The notes below the pieces were generated by a model. It was not told where the DNA came from, searched no databases, and saw only the letters and a list, made by a program, of their open reading frames with translations. Of a stretch of 64,000 bases of DNA, positions 8,587 to 17,525 are shown one piece after another (the stretch's first letter is position 1; each line of letters begins with the position of its first letter). Made by a program: the position numbers and the translations under genes. The stretch covers positions 62,001-126,000 of the forward strand of contig CAIJFI010000010.1 of the NCBI GenBank assembly GCA_903819975.1. The letters are read 5' to 3'. Origin of the DNA: an uncultured Bacteroidota bacterium. Lineage in GTDB: Bacteria; Bacteroidota; Bacteroidia; Chitinophagales; Chitinophagaceae.

Positions 8587-10314
8587 TTAGTTTAACTGCA
8601 TATCAGCTATGATACCATTTATTTTGTTTTGTAATATTTCATATTTCTCGTCAAATTCCAATGCATTTTCCAAAGTTGTATTAACACTAAAATAGAATTT
8701 TATTTTAGGCTCTGTTCCACTTGGTCTAGCAGAAATCTTACTTCCATCCTCCGTAATAAATTGCAACACATTACTTTTTGGTAAATTTATTTTCCAAGTT
8801 TCACCAGTTATTAAATTAGTTCCCTTCTGCAATTCATAATCTAGCAAGGTAATCACTTTGGATTTATTAATTTCCGCTGGAGGAGCTTGTCTATACCCTT
8901 CCATCATTTGCGCAATTTCCTGCTGACCATTCATTCCTTTCTTTGTAATGCTAATTAAGTGCTCGTAATAAAAACCGTATTGAACATACAATTCAATCAT
9001 CTTTTCAAATAAAGTTCTTCCTTTACTTTTTTCATACGCAGCCATCTCACACATTAATGCAACGGCACTTACAGCGTCCTTATCTCTAATTTGATCGCCT
9101 ATCATTAATCCAAAACTTTCCTCTCCTCCAATAATATAATGCTCGTTCGCTTCTTTTTCTTTAATTAATTCAGCAATCCATTTAAATCCAGTTAATACAT
9201 TATAGCATGCAACATTATTTTGCTTAGCAACTTCATTAATCATTTCGGTAGTTACAATGGTGGTAATTACCATATCATTAGGCTTTGCAATGCCTTTGGC
9301 ACGGCGTGCTTCCATCATATAGGCAAATGCCAATACAGCAGTTTGATTGCCATTCATTAATACCCATTCCCCTTTATGATTCTTTACACCAACACCTACA
9401 CGGTCTGCGTCAGGATCTGTACCTAATAATATATCAGCATCCAATGCCTTTGCTTTAGCCAAACCTATGCTCATGGTTTCGCTTTCTTCTGGGTTTGGAT
9501 ATTTTACAGTTGGGAAATTTCCGTCTGGTATAGATTGTTCTTCTACAACATGCACATTTGTAAAACCAAATTCTGCTAATACTTTTGGAACCAATGTTAT
9601 ACCAGTGCCATGTATAGGCGTATATACAATTTTCAAGTCGTTTTGTTCCGCAATCACTTCTGGGTAAACACTCAAAGACTTCACCATTTTAATGTAAGCC
9701 TCGTCCATGTTATTTCCTAATAATTGAATATTAGCTTCGCCCCCAACCCACTTAACATCATCAACCGATTGAATAGCCTCCACCTCCGTAATTACATTTT
9801 TATCATGTGGTGGAACCAATTGACCCCCATCGTTCCAATATGCCTTGTATCCATTGTATTCTTTTGGATTATGTGAAGCAGTGCATACAACCCCGGCTTT
9901 ACATCCTAAATGTCTAATGGCAAAGCTCAATTCTGGAGTAGGTCTTAATGCTTCAAATAAATAAACTGTAAATCCATTTGCTGCAAAAACAGCAGCCGTA
10001 GTTTCGGCAAAAAATCTAGAATTATTTCTGCTATCATGCCCAACTGCAACACTTACTTTTTCTCCTGGGTAAGCTTTGGCCAAATAATTAGAAAATCCCT
10101 GCGTTGCCATCCCAATTGTATACTTATTAATTCGATTGGTACCCACCCCCATTACACCTCTTAATCCACCTGTACCAAATTCTAGGTTCTTATAAAAAGA
10201 TTCTTCCAATTCACTAGGCTGATTGGCTTGTAAATCACGAATAGCTTGTTTTGTATTTTCATCATAATTACCAGCTAACCAAGTGTCCACTTTTTGTGCT
10301 ATTGTCTGACTCAT
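8587..10314 (-). CDS. Phospho-sugar mutase (phosphoglucomutase/phosphomannomutase)
   Basis: A 575-aa alpha-D-phosphohexomutase that interconverts sugar 1- and 6-phosphates. The catalytic serine loop is TASHNPKEYNGYK, the metal-binding loop is DPDADRVGV, the sugar-binding loop is GGEESFG, and the phosphate-binding loop is SARPSGTEPKIKFY. The sequence AVGHDSRNNSRFFAE near the N-terminus is typical. The reading frame stays open far upstream of 10314, but the residues there match nothing in the family, so I start at MSQTIAQKV. The length and loops fit the eukaryote-like PGM2/PMM group common in Bacteroidota. Glucose versus mannose preference is not determinable. Confidence 0.9.
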   Translation of the reverse strand: MSQTIAQKVDTWLAGNYDENTKQAIRDLQANQPSELEESFYKNLEFGTGGLRGVMGVGTNRINKYTIGMATQGFSNYLAKAYPGEKVSVAVGHDSRNNSRFFAETTAAVFAANGFTVYLFEALRPTPELSFAIRHLGCKAGVVCTASHNPKEYNGYKAYWNDGGQLVPPHDKNVITEVEAIQSVDDVKWVGGEANIQLLGNNMDEAYIKMVKSLSVYPEVIAEQNDLKIVYTPIHGTGITLVPKVLAEFGFTNVHVVEEQSIPDGNFPTVKYPNPEESETMSIGLAKAKALDADILLGTDPDADRVGVGVKNHKGEWVLMNGNQTAVLAFAYMMEARRAKGIAKPNDMVITTIVTTEMINEVAKQNNVACYNVLTGFKWIAELIKEKEANEHYIIGGEESFGLMIGDQIRDKDAVSAVALMCEMAAYEKSKGRTLFEKMIELYVQYGFYYEHLISITKKGMNGQQEIAQMMEGYRQAPPAEINKSKVITLLDYELQKGTNLITGETWKINLPKSNVLQFITEDGSKISARPSGTEPKIKFYFSVNTTLENALEFDEKYEILQNKINGIIADMQLN

Positions 10315-10448
10315 ATCCGAACTTATTAAGACTGTTTTAGAATAGTGGCAAATTAAATAATTCCGCTTAAAATATGCCCTAAAACCAGCAATAGTTTTGA
10401 TGTGCATTATTTGAGGGGATTTTAAAGCCAATAAAGCCCGAAATGGGT

Positions 10449-10456
10449 TAAATTTG
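10449..10456 (+). promoter_or_regulatory. -7 promoter box for the Fe-S oxidoreductase operon
   Basis: TAAATTTG matches TAnnTTTG and lies 33 nt upstream of the ATG at 10490, in the 175-bp divergent region between the mutase and the Fe-S genes. Confidence 0.55.
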
Positions 10457-10489
10457 TTACAATCCATTATGAATTTATAAACACATATT

Positions 10490-11761
10490 ATGGCATTGAT
10501 TGCGCAGCTTATTTTTAGCCTTCTAACTGGGATTGCCTTATTCCTCTTTGCTAAAAATTTATTAGCAATAAGAAGAAACATTCTTATTGGAAGAGACTTT
10601 GAATTAACAGACCAGCCAGGAAAAAGATGGAAAAACGTTTTATTACTTGCATTCGGCCAAAAGAAAATGTTTAGAAATCCATTAGTTGCAATTTTGCATT
10701 TATTTGTTTACGTTGGATTTATCATAATTAATATTGAATTATTAGAAATAATAGTTGATGGTATTACAGGAAGTCATCGCGCTTTTGCACCCTATCTTGG
10801 TCCTTTTTATGATTTTATAATTAATTGTTTTGAAGTTTTAGCCACATTGGTTTTGATTGCCTGCGTTATATTTTTCTCTCGCAGAAATATTATTAGATTA
10901 AAAAGGTTTATAAGCAAGGATTTAAATGGATGGCCACGTTCAGATGCAAATACAATTTTAATTATAGAAGTTGTTTTAATGAGTTTGTTTTTAATAATGA
11001 ATGCAGCAGACCCTGCTAGTAATTTTTTAATTTCTTCGCATTTGAAAGGATTGCTGCAGGGATTTTCTGAAGCTCAATTAAGCATGTTAGAGCATAGTGC
11101 TTGGTGGATTCATATCTTAGGTATTTATGCATTCATGAACTACCTACCTTATTCAAAACACCTACACATTATTTTAGCATTCCCAAATGCATATTATGCT
11201 TCTCTGTTACCTAAAGGCGAAATGCACAATATGGTGTCTATTCAAAACGAGGTTTTATATGCAATGCAGCCTGAATTAGCCCCTACAGATGCAGCAGCTC
11301 CTGAAAAATTTGGCGCTAAGGACGTAATGGATTTGAGTTGGAAAAATTTAATGGATGCCTATAGCTGCACTGAGTGTGGCAGATGTAGTACAGCATGCCC
11401 AGCCAATAGCACTGGAAAATTATTAAGCCCACGTAAAATAATGATGTCTACAAGAGACAGACTAGAAGCGGTTGGAAAAAATATTGACAAGAACAAGCAA
11501 TTTGTAGAAGACGGTAAGTCACTCTTACATGATTACATTAGTGTAGAAGAATTAAGGGCTTGCACCACATGTAATGCTTGTGTAGAAGAATGCCCCGTAA
11601 GCATTTCGCCTTTGGATATTATATTGGAGTTAAGAAGATCATTGATAATGGAAGAAAGTAATGCGCCAGCCGAATGGAATGGCATGTTTAGTAATATTGA
11701 AAATAATTTTGCTCCATGGAAGTTCTCTCCTGATGACAGAGATGCTTGGACGGCTCAATAA
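10490..11761 (+). CDS. Membrane-bound 4Fe-4S oxidoreductase subunit (HdrC/GlpC-like with membrane domain)
   Basis: A 423-aa protein. The N-terminal half has about five hydrophobic segments (roughly residues 5-25, 60-85, 100-130, 155-175, 200-225), and membrane-side histidines fit haem or quinone binding. The C-terminal ferredoxin-like domain carries two 4Fe-4S motifs: CTECGRCSTACP from Cys293 and CTTCNACVEECP from Cys358. The next gene encodes the CCG-domain partner found with such subunits in heterodisulfide-reductase-like and GlpC/LldE-like complexes. The pair probably passes electrons between a cytosolic donor and the quinone pool. The donor is unknown. Confidence 0.85.
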   Translation: MALIAQLIFSLLTGIALFLFAKNLLAIRRNILIGRDFELTDQPGKRWKNVLLLAFGQKKMFRNPLVAILHLFVYVGFIIINIELLEIIVDGITGSHRAFAPYLGPFYDFIINCFEVLATLVLIACVIFFSRRNIIRLKRFISKDLNGWPRSDANTILIIEVVLMSLFLIMNAADPASNFLISSHLKGLLQGFSEAQLSMLEHSAWWIHILGIYAFMNYLPYSKHLHIILAFPNAYYASLLPKGEMHNMVSIQNEVLYAMQPELAPTDAAAPEKFGAKDVMDLSWKNLMDAYSCTECGRCSTACPANSTGKLLSPRKIMMSTRDRLEAVGKNIDKNKQFVEDGKSLLHDYISVEELRACTTCNACVEECPVSISPLDIILELRRSLIMEESNAPAEWNGMFSNIENNFAPWKFSPDDRDAWTAQ

Positions 11762-11805
11762 TTTTAAAAGAGAGGTTAAAAAAAGGAAGTTTAAAATAAG
11801 ATTGT

Positions 11806-12585
11806 ATGAAAGTATCAACTATGGCGGAATTCATGGCAAGAGGCGAACAACCTGAGGTTTTATTTTGGGTAGGTTGCGCTGGCAGCTTTGACCAAAGAGC
11901 TCAAAAAATTACGCAAGCATTTGCAACCATACTTGATAAGGCAGGAGTCCGTTATGCTATATTAGGCAAGGAAGAAGCTTGCACAGGTGACCCTGCACGC
12001 AGAGCAGGTAATGAATTTATGTTTCAGATGATGGCTTATCAAAATATTCAAATTTTGAATGGCTATGAAATTAAAAAGATTGTAACTACCTGTCCACATT
12101 GCTTTAATACTTTAAAAAACGAATACCCAGCTTTGGGAGGTGTTTATGATGTGATACACCATACCACATTTTTGCAAGAACTTATTGAACAAGGAAAAAT
12201 AAAATTCACGGATAGTAATGAATGGAAGGGAAAATCTATTACATACCATGATAGTTGTTATTTAGGAAGAGCTAACGAAATTTACGAAGCACCCAGAAAA
12301 GTTTTAGAAAGCTTGGATATGGAACTACGTGAAATGAAACGTTGCAAATCCAAGGGACTTTGTTGCGGTGCTGGAGGAGCGCAAATGTTTAAAGAAGAAG
12401 AAAAAGGTGACAAAAGAATCAATACTGAACGTGCAGACGAAGCAATTGAAACAAAAGCCGATTATGTTGCAAGTGCCTGCCCTTTTTGCAACACAATGAT
12501 GACTGATGGAATCAAAAACAGAGATACCGAAGTGCAAACCGAAGTATTAGATATTGCAGAAATTATTGCAAAGGCAATTCAATAA
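11806..12585 (+). CDS. CCG-domain (HdrB/LldE-like) Fe-S protein, partner subunit
   Basis: A 259-aa protein with two cysteine-rich CCG domains. The first has FWVGCAGSFD, EEACTGDPARRAGNE and TTCPHCFNTLKNEYP. The second has YHDSCYLGR, CKSKGLCCGAGGAQMF and SACPFCNTMMTDG. In heterodisulfide reductase HdrB this fold binds noncubane 4Fe-4S clusters. It is 44 nt downstream of the membrane subunit. A second in-frame ATG at 11821 (MAEFMARG) is an alternative start, and many homologues begin there. The physiological substrate is not evident. Confidence 0.87.
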   Translation: MKVSTMAEFMARGEQPEVLFWVGCAGSFDQRAQKITQAFATILDKAGVRYAILGKEEACTGDPARRAGNEFMFQMMAYQNIQILNGYEIKKIVTTCPHCFNTLKNEYPALGGVYDVIHHTTFLQELIEQGKIKFTDSNEWKGKSITYHDSCYLGRANEIYEAPRKVLESLDMELREMKRCKSKGLCCGAGGAQMFKEEEKGDKRINTERADEAIETKADYVASACPFCNTMMTDGIKNRDTEVQTEVLDIAEIIAKAIQ

Positions 12586-12629
12586 AGTTCATCCCTAAAC
12601 TGTATTTAAAAAATTATAAAATTGTACAA

Positions 12630-13133
12630 ATGACTGTTGACTTAGCAACCATATTACCTGCCAATTTTCATCCTCAATCCAAATTGTGGATTTATCAGGC
12701 AAACCGCACATTTACAATGGGCGAATTATTCCAGATTGAAGAAATGTTGGAACAATTTATAGAAAGCTGGAAGAGCCATGGTGCTGATGTAAAAGGATTT
12801 GGAACTGCGCTTTATGGACAATTTATTATTTTAATGGCTGACGAATCATTTACCACAGTTGGAGGTTGCAGCACCGATAGTTCGGTACATGTAATTAAAG
12901 CAATTGAAAAAATGACAGGTGTTCAAATGTTTAATAGAGAATTACTTGCATTTTGGGTAAAGGATAAAGTGCAAACCATCCCCATGGCACAAGTAGCTTA
13001 TGCATTAGAAAATGGCATTTTACAAAAGGACACTTTATACTTTAATAACCTAGTTGCCAATAAGGCCGAAATGGAAACTAAGTGGATGCAACCCATTAGC
13101 GAAAGCTGGTTAGGGAAAAAGTATATCAAATAA
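12630..13133 (+). CDS. Conserved Bacteroidota protein of unknown function
   Basis: A 167-aa soluble protein. Recognisable family features are LWIYQANRTFT near the start, FIESWKSHG at about 46-54, a central FIILMADESFTTVGGCSTDSSVHVIK with a conserved Gly-Gly-Cys-Ser, and the ending PISESWLGKKYIK. I recall homologues across Bacteroidota, some labelled ABC transporter ATPase. No Walker A, signature or Walker B motif is present, so that label is not supported. It follows the Fe-S pair by 44 nt and may be co-transcribed. I do not know its function. Confidence 0.75.
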   Translation: MTVDLATILPANFHPQSKLWIYQANRTFTMGELFQIEEMLEQFIESWKSHGADVKGFGTALYGQFIILMADESFTTVGGCSTDSSVHVIKAIEKMTGVQMFNRELLAFWVKDKVQTIPMAQVAYALENGILQKDTLYFNNLVANKAEMETKWMQPISESWLGKKYIK

Positions 13134-13174
13134 TTGACTCATTAATAACTCCATTCAAATACATTAAAAACTTT

Positions 13175-13525
13175 ATGAAAACTGTTTACGCAATTCCAAA
13201 TTGTAATACTGTTAAGAAAGCATTAGACTGGTTAAAAGACAATAAAGTTGTTTATGAATTCCACGATTATAAGAAAAAAGGAATAACAGCTACACAGCTA
13301 ACTGCATGGAGTAAGCAAATTGGATGGGAAGCCTTGATAAATAAGAAAGGGGCTACTTGGAGACAATTACCAAAAGAAGTTCAAGAAACGATTACCACAC
13401 AGAAAGCAGCTATTGCATTAATGACGGAGAAAACTTCAATTATATGCCGACCACTCATTGAAGAAGATGGGAAAATACTAGCACTCGGATTTGACGAGAC
13501 CGAATACAAAAAAGCCCTAAAATAA
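13175..13525 (+). CDS. ArsC/Spx/YffB-like thioredoxin-fold protein
   Basis: A 116-aa protein of the arsenate-reductase-like family. Its start VYAIPNCNTVKKALDWL has a single active-site cysteine (Cys9), as in YffB-type members (CDTVRKA). The thioredoxin-fold pattern continues through FHDYKKKGIT, and then KKGATWRQL and a C-terminal RPLIEEDGKILALGFDETEY. The single Cys and absence of ars genes nearby argue against a dedicated arsenate reductase; a glutathione- or thiol-dependent reductase is more likely. Its stop codon lies in the loop of a terminator hairpin. Confidence 0.8.
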   Translation: MKTVYAIPNCNTVKKALDWLKDNKVVYEFHDYKKKGITATQLTAWSKQIGWEALINKKGATWRQLPKEVQETITTQKAAIALMTEKTSIICRPLIEEDGKILALGFDETEYKKALK

Positions 13526-13539
13526 TTTAGGGCTTTTTT
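13508..13539. terminator. Bidirectional terminator between convergent genes
   Basis: A perfect 14-bp stem, AAAAAAGCCCTAAA (13508-13521) and TTTAGGGCTTTTTT (13526-13539), has an ATAA loop containing the stop codon of the upstream gene. A-run and T-run on opposite sides make it functional in both directions, serving the ArsC-like gene (+) and the TlpA-like gene (-). Confidence 0.88.
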
Positions 13540-13572
13540 AATATCAACTTTAGCGATGAAATCGCAAATCAA

Positions 13573-14652
13573 CTATTTAATATTCGTAGCAAGTACTTTT
13601 TCTAAATCCTCACCTCTTAAATCTCTTCCAATTACTACGCCCTTTGGATCAATTAAAAAGTTAGCAGGAATACTTTGAATGCCAAACTTAACAGCAACCT
13701 CATTGTTCCAATATTTTAAATCACTTACATGTGTCCATGTTAAGCCGTCTTGTTTAATTGCCTCTAACCACTTGTTCTTATCCTGATCCAATGAGACACC
13801 TAATACAGTAAATCCTTTTGCTTTGTATGCATTGTATGCCTTAACCACATTTGGATTTTCTGCTCTACATGGTCCACACCAACTAGCCCAAAAATCAATT
13901 AATACATATTTACCTCTTAATGAGCTTAAGCTTACAGATTTGCCATTAACATCGTTCTGTTTGAATTCTGGAAGTACAGTTCCTACTTTGCCAATTCCTG
14001 CAGACTGTAATGATTTTTCGATTAAATCAGCGAAGGGCCCTTTTTTTGCGGGACCTTCAAGTATTGCATATAGGTCAGCAATATGATCCTTAATATAAGG
14101 AACAAAATTTGTTGTCTGAATCAAGAACAATGTTGAAACTGGAGACTTGCTATTTGATTTTAACAAATCTGTAATTGAACTTGTAATGTCCGCTTCTGAT
14201 TTTTCAATTTGCTTATCAAGTGAATCTTTCGATTTTGCTCCTGCAGGGGAACCAGCTAAGGACTTTGCTCCAAATAATGCTTGGATTTTAGGAGTCAAAG
14301 TTTTCATATAAGTAATGTACAATTCCTGCGTAGCAGAACCTTTATATTCTATTGCATCAGATTTTGCAAGATCACCCGTAATTGATAATTGATCGTTACC
14401 AACAAATACTGGAATTTTAGCAGCAGCTCCAAAACCTAAAACATATATACTTGGTGTTTCAATTGTTGCACTCAATGTAAATTTACCACCTACAGACTTT
14501 ACAGAATCAACAACCTTATTTGCCATGCCATCTATTAAGGATACAGTAGCGCCTTCTGGTACACTTTTTAAGTCTCCATTAATTTGTAGTTTTTGCGCAT
14601 GCAATTGTGTGATTGCTAAGAATGATAACAGCCCAATTGTGAATTTTTTCAT
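13573..14652 (-). CDS. TlpA-like thioredoxin with N-terminal DUF4369 domain
   Basis: A 359-aa exported thiol-disulfide oxidoreductase. The signal peptide covers about residues 1-19 (ending LHA). A DUF4369 beta-domain follows (about 22-120), then a helical linker, and a C-terminal AhpC/TSA-type thioredoxin domain (about 225-355) with the redox motif WASWCGPCRAENP and the cis-Pro region FGIQSIPANFLID. Members act in the periplasm on extracytoplasmic disulfides. It has its own promoter directly after the end of the his cluster, so it is probably not part of that operon. Confidence 0.88.
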   Translation of the reverse strand: MKKFTIGLLSFLAITQLHAQKLQINGDLKSVPEGATVSLIDGMANKVVDSVKSVGGKFTLSATIETPSIYVLGFGAAAKIPVFVGNDQLSITGDLAKSDAIEYKGSATQELYITYMKTLTPKIQALFGAKSLAGSPAGAKSKDSLDKQIEKSEADITSSITDLLKSNSKSPVSTLFLIQTTNFVPYIKDHIADLYAILEGPAKKGPFADLIEKSLQSAGIGKVGTVLPEFKQNDVNGKSVSLSSLRGKYVLIDFWASWCGPCRAENPNVVKAYNAYKAKGFTVLGVSLDQDKNKWLEAIKQDGLTWTHVSDLKYWNNEVAVKFGIQSIPANFLIDPKGVVIGRDLRGEDLEKVLATNIK

Positions 14653-14698
14653 ATGTTTATTTTTATCAAAAGCGGCTTGTCGCTTAATTTTAGTATTT

Positions 14699-14706
14699 CA
14701 AATATA
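14699..14706 (-). promoter_or_regulatory. -7 promoter box for the TlpA-like gene
   Basis: TATATTTG on the minus strand matches TAnnTTTG, 46 nt upstream of the ATG and 12 nt after the hisIE stop codon. It suggests separate transcription from the his-trp cluster. Confidence 0.55.
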
Positions 14707-14718
14707 AGTATAAATAGT

Positions 14719-15324
14719 TTATGCCGGTTTATGCCTTGCTTCCAATACCTTAACTACATCTTTTAAAGTATACCCCTTCGCCTGCAAAAGAATTAGATAG
14801 TGGAATAACAAATCTGCCGACTCATCCAAAAACAATGTTTCATTGTTATCCTTTGCTTCAATAACTACTTCCACTGCTTCCTCCCCTACTTTTTGTGCAA
14901 TTTTGTTTATTCCCTTATCAAATAAACTTGCCACATAAGAACTATCGGGGGCAGCTGTTTTTCTTTGAGCAATGACCGATTCCAATGTATTTAAGAAATC
15001 TGTATTAGAAGTTGAGTTTTCTGTTCCCCAACATGTATCCGTTCCATTATGACAAACTGGGCCAACTGGAATGGCTTGGATTAATAAAGTATCATTATCG
15101 CAGTCCACTGACATGCTTACATAATTTAAGAAATTGCCACTCTCTTCCCCTTTAGTCCAAAGTCGGGATTTAGACCTGCTAAAAAAAGTCACTTTCTTTT
15201 GAGACAAGGTTGCGTCAATAGCTTCCTGATTCATAAAGCCCATCATTAACACTGCCTTTGTATTTGCATCTTGTATAATGGCAGGAACTAATCCGTCGTT
15301 ATATTTTGAGAAATTGATATTCAT
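14719..15324 (-). CDS. hisIE: Bifunctional phosphoribosyl-AMP cyclohydrolase / phosphoribosyl-ATP pyrophosphatase
   Basis: A 201-aa fusion that performs histidine steps 2 and 3. The N-terminal HisI domain (about 1-105) has LMMGFMNQEAIDAT, FFSRSKSRLWTKGE, the metal ligands in DCDNDT and the cysteines in GPVCHNGTDTCW. The C-terminal HisE domain (about 110-200) has a helical GEEAVEVVIEAK and ADLLFHYLILLQ pattern. It is the last gene of the supercluster, 50 nt after hisF. Confidence 0.95.
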   Translation of the reverse strand: MNINFSKYNDGLVPAIIQDANTKAVLMMGFMNQEAIDATLSQKKVTFFSRSKSRLWTKGEESGNFLNYVSMSVDCDNDTLLIQAIPVGPVCHNGTDTCWGTENSTSNTDFLNTLESVIAQRKTAAPDSSYVASLFDKGINKIAQKVGEEAVEVVIEAKDNNETLFLDESADLLFHYLILLQAKGYTLKDVVKVLEARHKPA

Positions 15325-15374
15325 AATTGAAATTAATTAAGTTTGATTGATACTATGTTTGAATGCTGTTAAAT

Positions 15375-16133
15375 TTATAATCTTATTGCTATGCCTTTAT
15401 TATGTAAATATTGTTTTAAGTCTGGTATTGCAACTTCTTTATAATGGAAGATGCTTGCAGCTAATGCAGCGTCCGCCTTCCCTTTGGTAAATACATCGTA
15501 AAAGTGTTGTTCGTTGCCACCGCCACCCGAAGCAATAATAGGCACTGACAAAGTCTCTGCTAATTGTGCAGTAATATCTAAAGCAAATCCTTGCTTAGTG
15601 CCATCATGGTTCATTGAAGTCAATAATATCTCACCCACCCCTAAGTCTACCGCTTCTTTTGCCCAATCCGTTACAAGCTTATCTGTTTTCTTTCTTCCTC
15701 CATTTAAATACACATACCAATTATTATCTTCTTCACATTTTGCATCAATGGCCAATACCACACATTGACTACCAAAGTTTTTTGCAAATCTGTTAATTAT
15801 TGTTGGATCTAAAAAAGCAGCTGTGTTTACCGAAATTTTATCGGCGCCATTTTGAAGTAAAATGCTAACATCTTCTTCTGTTTTAATGCCACCTCCCACT
15901 GTAAATGGAATATTAATTCGGTGTGCAATTTTATTCACCAACTCACTTAATGTTTTTCTCTTTTCAACAGTTGCTGTGATATCTAAAAAAACCAATTCAT
16001 CTGCTCCCTGTTCTGCATACAAAGCACCTAATTCAATAGGGTCGCCTGCATCTCTAATCTGCTCAAAGTTGATCCCCTTTACGGTACGACCATCTTTGAT
16101 ATCTAAACAAGGAATTATTCTTTTGGTTAACAT
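15375..16133 (-). CDS. hisF: Imidazole glycerol phosphate synthase subunit HisF
   Basis: A 252-aa TIM barrel that cyclises PRFAR with ammonia from HisH to give IGP and AICAR. Family residues visible are [12 protein letters not shown] (catalytic Asp11), DITAT, VGGGI, the second catalytic Asp in LAIDAK (about 130), [11 protein letters not shown] and ASGGGG. It is close to hisA upstream and partners with HisH encoded two genes upstream. Confidence 0.95.
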   Translation of the reverse strand: MLTKRIIPCLDIKDGRTVKGINFEQIRDAGDPIELGALYAEQGADELVFLDITATVEKRKTLSELVNKIAHRINIPFTVGGGIKTEEDVSILLQNGADKISVNTAAFLDPTIINRFAKNFGSQCVVLAIDAKCEEDNNWYVYLNGGRKKTDKLVTDWAKEAVDLGVGEILLTSMNHDGTKQGFALDITAQLAETLSVPIIASGGGGNEQHFYDVFTKGKADAALAASIFHYKEVAIPDLKQYLHNKGIAIRL

Positions 16134-16159
16134 AGTATTTTGTTTAGCGCACTTAAATT

Positions 16160-16873
16160 TTAAAATGCAGATAACTCCTCCAGGGTGATTCTGTTTTCAT
16201 AAATAGCTTTACCAACAATGGCAGCGGAACAACCAATTGCACGCAAGTCTATTAAATCCTGCATATTACTTACCCCTCCACTCGCAATTAATTGCAAATC
16301 TGGAAATTTCTCAATTATCTTTTTATACAAATCAATTGAAGGTCCTTGCAATTTACCATCCTTCTGAATATCGGTACAAAACATTTGCTTTACGCCTTTG
16401 TTCATGTATGATTGCATAAAAATATAAACGTCTATATCTGTTTTTTCTAACCAACCTCCAATTGCAATTTTCTCCTCAAAAACATCGGCACCTAACATAA
16501 AGACTGCTGCCCCAAATCTTTCAATCCACTCTTCAAAAATATTTCTGCTTTTCACAGCCAAGCTTCCAATGGTTGCATAAGTAGCGCCTGTATCTAAAAC
16601 TGTTTTTAATGTGGATTCCTTTTTTATGCCTCCGCCGAAATCAATTTTCAAACTTGTATTATTAGCAATCTTTTCTAACACTTTCCAGTTCACCACTTCA
16701 CCAGCTTTTGCACCATCTAAATCTACCAAATGTAAACGCATCAAACCAATGCCCTCAAATGCCTTGGCTACTTCCAATGGATCCTCGTTATAAATTTTCT
16801 TTTGCGCATAATCGCCCTCCGTTAATCGAACGCACTTGCCATCTATTAAATCTATCGCTGGAATTATTTGCAT
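16160..16873 (-). CDS. hisA: ProFAR isomerase (1-(5-phosphoribosyl)-5-[(5-phosphoribosylamino)methylideneamino]imidazole-4-carboxamide isomerase)
   Basis: A 237-aa TIM-barrel isomerase for histidine step 4. It starts [21 protein letters not shown] with catalytic Asp8. It carries [16 protein letters not shown], a second-half [12 protein letters not shown] and ASGGVSN. It is homologous to HisF next door. The gene is separated by 26 nt from hisF and 32 nt from hisH. Confidence 0.95.
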   Translation of the reverse strand: MQIIPAIDLIDGKCVRLTEGDYAQKKIYNEDPLEVAKAFEGIGLMRLHLVDLDGAKAGEVVNWKVLEKIANNTSLKIDFGGGIKKESTLKTVLDTGATYATIGSLAVKSRNIFEEWIERFGAAVFMLGADVFEEKIAIGGWLEKTDIDVYIFMQSYMNKGVKQMFCTDIQKDGKLQGPSIDLYKKIIEKFPDLQLIASGGVSNMQDLIDLRAIGCSAAIVGKAIYENRITLEELSAF

Positions 16874-16905
16874 GTATGAAAAATATTATAAAATGATTAG
16901 ATGAA

Positions 16906-17496
16906 TTATAAGTTTAGGAAATTTTGGATAATCTGTTCTCCCACTTTTGCAGATTTTTCAGGATGAAACTGTACACCATAAAAATTGCCCTTATGCAATG
17001 CACTACTATAGGGCTGTACATAATTTGTAGTTGCAATAGTATGATTTCCTAATGCCGCATAATAACCATGTACAAAATAAGTATAGCTCTCCTCATTCAC
17101 CCCCTTGAATAGATCAGATTTTAAACCACTTATCGTATTCCAACCAATTTGAGGCACTTTTATAGTTGCTTCTGTTGGGTTAAACGCTTTTACTTGTTCC
17201 TCAAAAATGCCCAAACAAGTCGTGTCATTCTCCTCCGAATAAGCACACATTAATTGCATACCTAAACAGATACCAAAAACAGGTTGCTTCAAATTTTTAA
17301 TTACCTGATCTAATCCTCGCTCTTTTAAATAATGCATGGCTGTACTCGCTTCACCTACCCCCGGAAATATAACTTTATCAGCAGCTTGAATAGCTTCCAC
17401 ATTATCCGTTACAATCGCACTCACACCCAATCTTTCTAATGCATATAGCACCGATTGAATATTGCCTGCATTGTATTGTATAATTACTGTGTTCAT
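16906..17496 (-). CDS. hisH: Imidazole glycerol phosphate synthase glutaminase subunit HisH
   Basis: A 196-aa class I glutamine amidotransferase that supplies ammonia to HisF. The nucleophile elbow is FGICLGMQLM (Cys at about 78). The His-Glu pair is in GVQFHPEKS (about 177-179), and IIQYNAGNIQSV opens the protein. It is the first his gene after the embedded trp block, 29 nt downstream of trpA. I find no exact TAnnTTTG box in that gap. Confidence 0.95.
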   Translation of the reverse strand: MNTVIIQYNAGNIQSVLYALERLGVSAIVTDNVEAIQAADKVIFPGVGEASTAMHYLKERGLDQVIKNLKQPVFGICLGMQLMCAYSEENDTTCLGIFEEQVKAFNPTEATIKVPQIGWNTISGLKSDLFKGVNEESYTYFVHGYYAALGNHTIATTNYVQPYSSALHKGNFYGVQFHPEKSAKVGEQIIQNFLNL

Positions 17497-17525
17497 TTTT
17501 TCTTCTTAGTTAAAGTCAGCCGATA

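Noticed and set aside
10315..10581. N-terminal extension of the phosphosugar mutase
   Set aside because: The frame is open but its residues match nothing in the family, and it covers the divergent promoter region.
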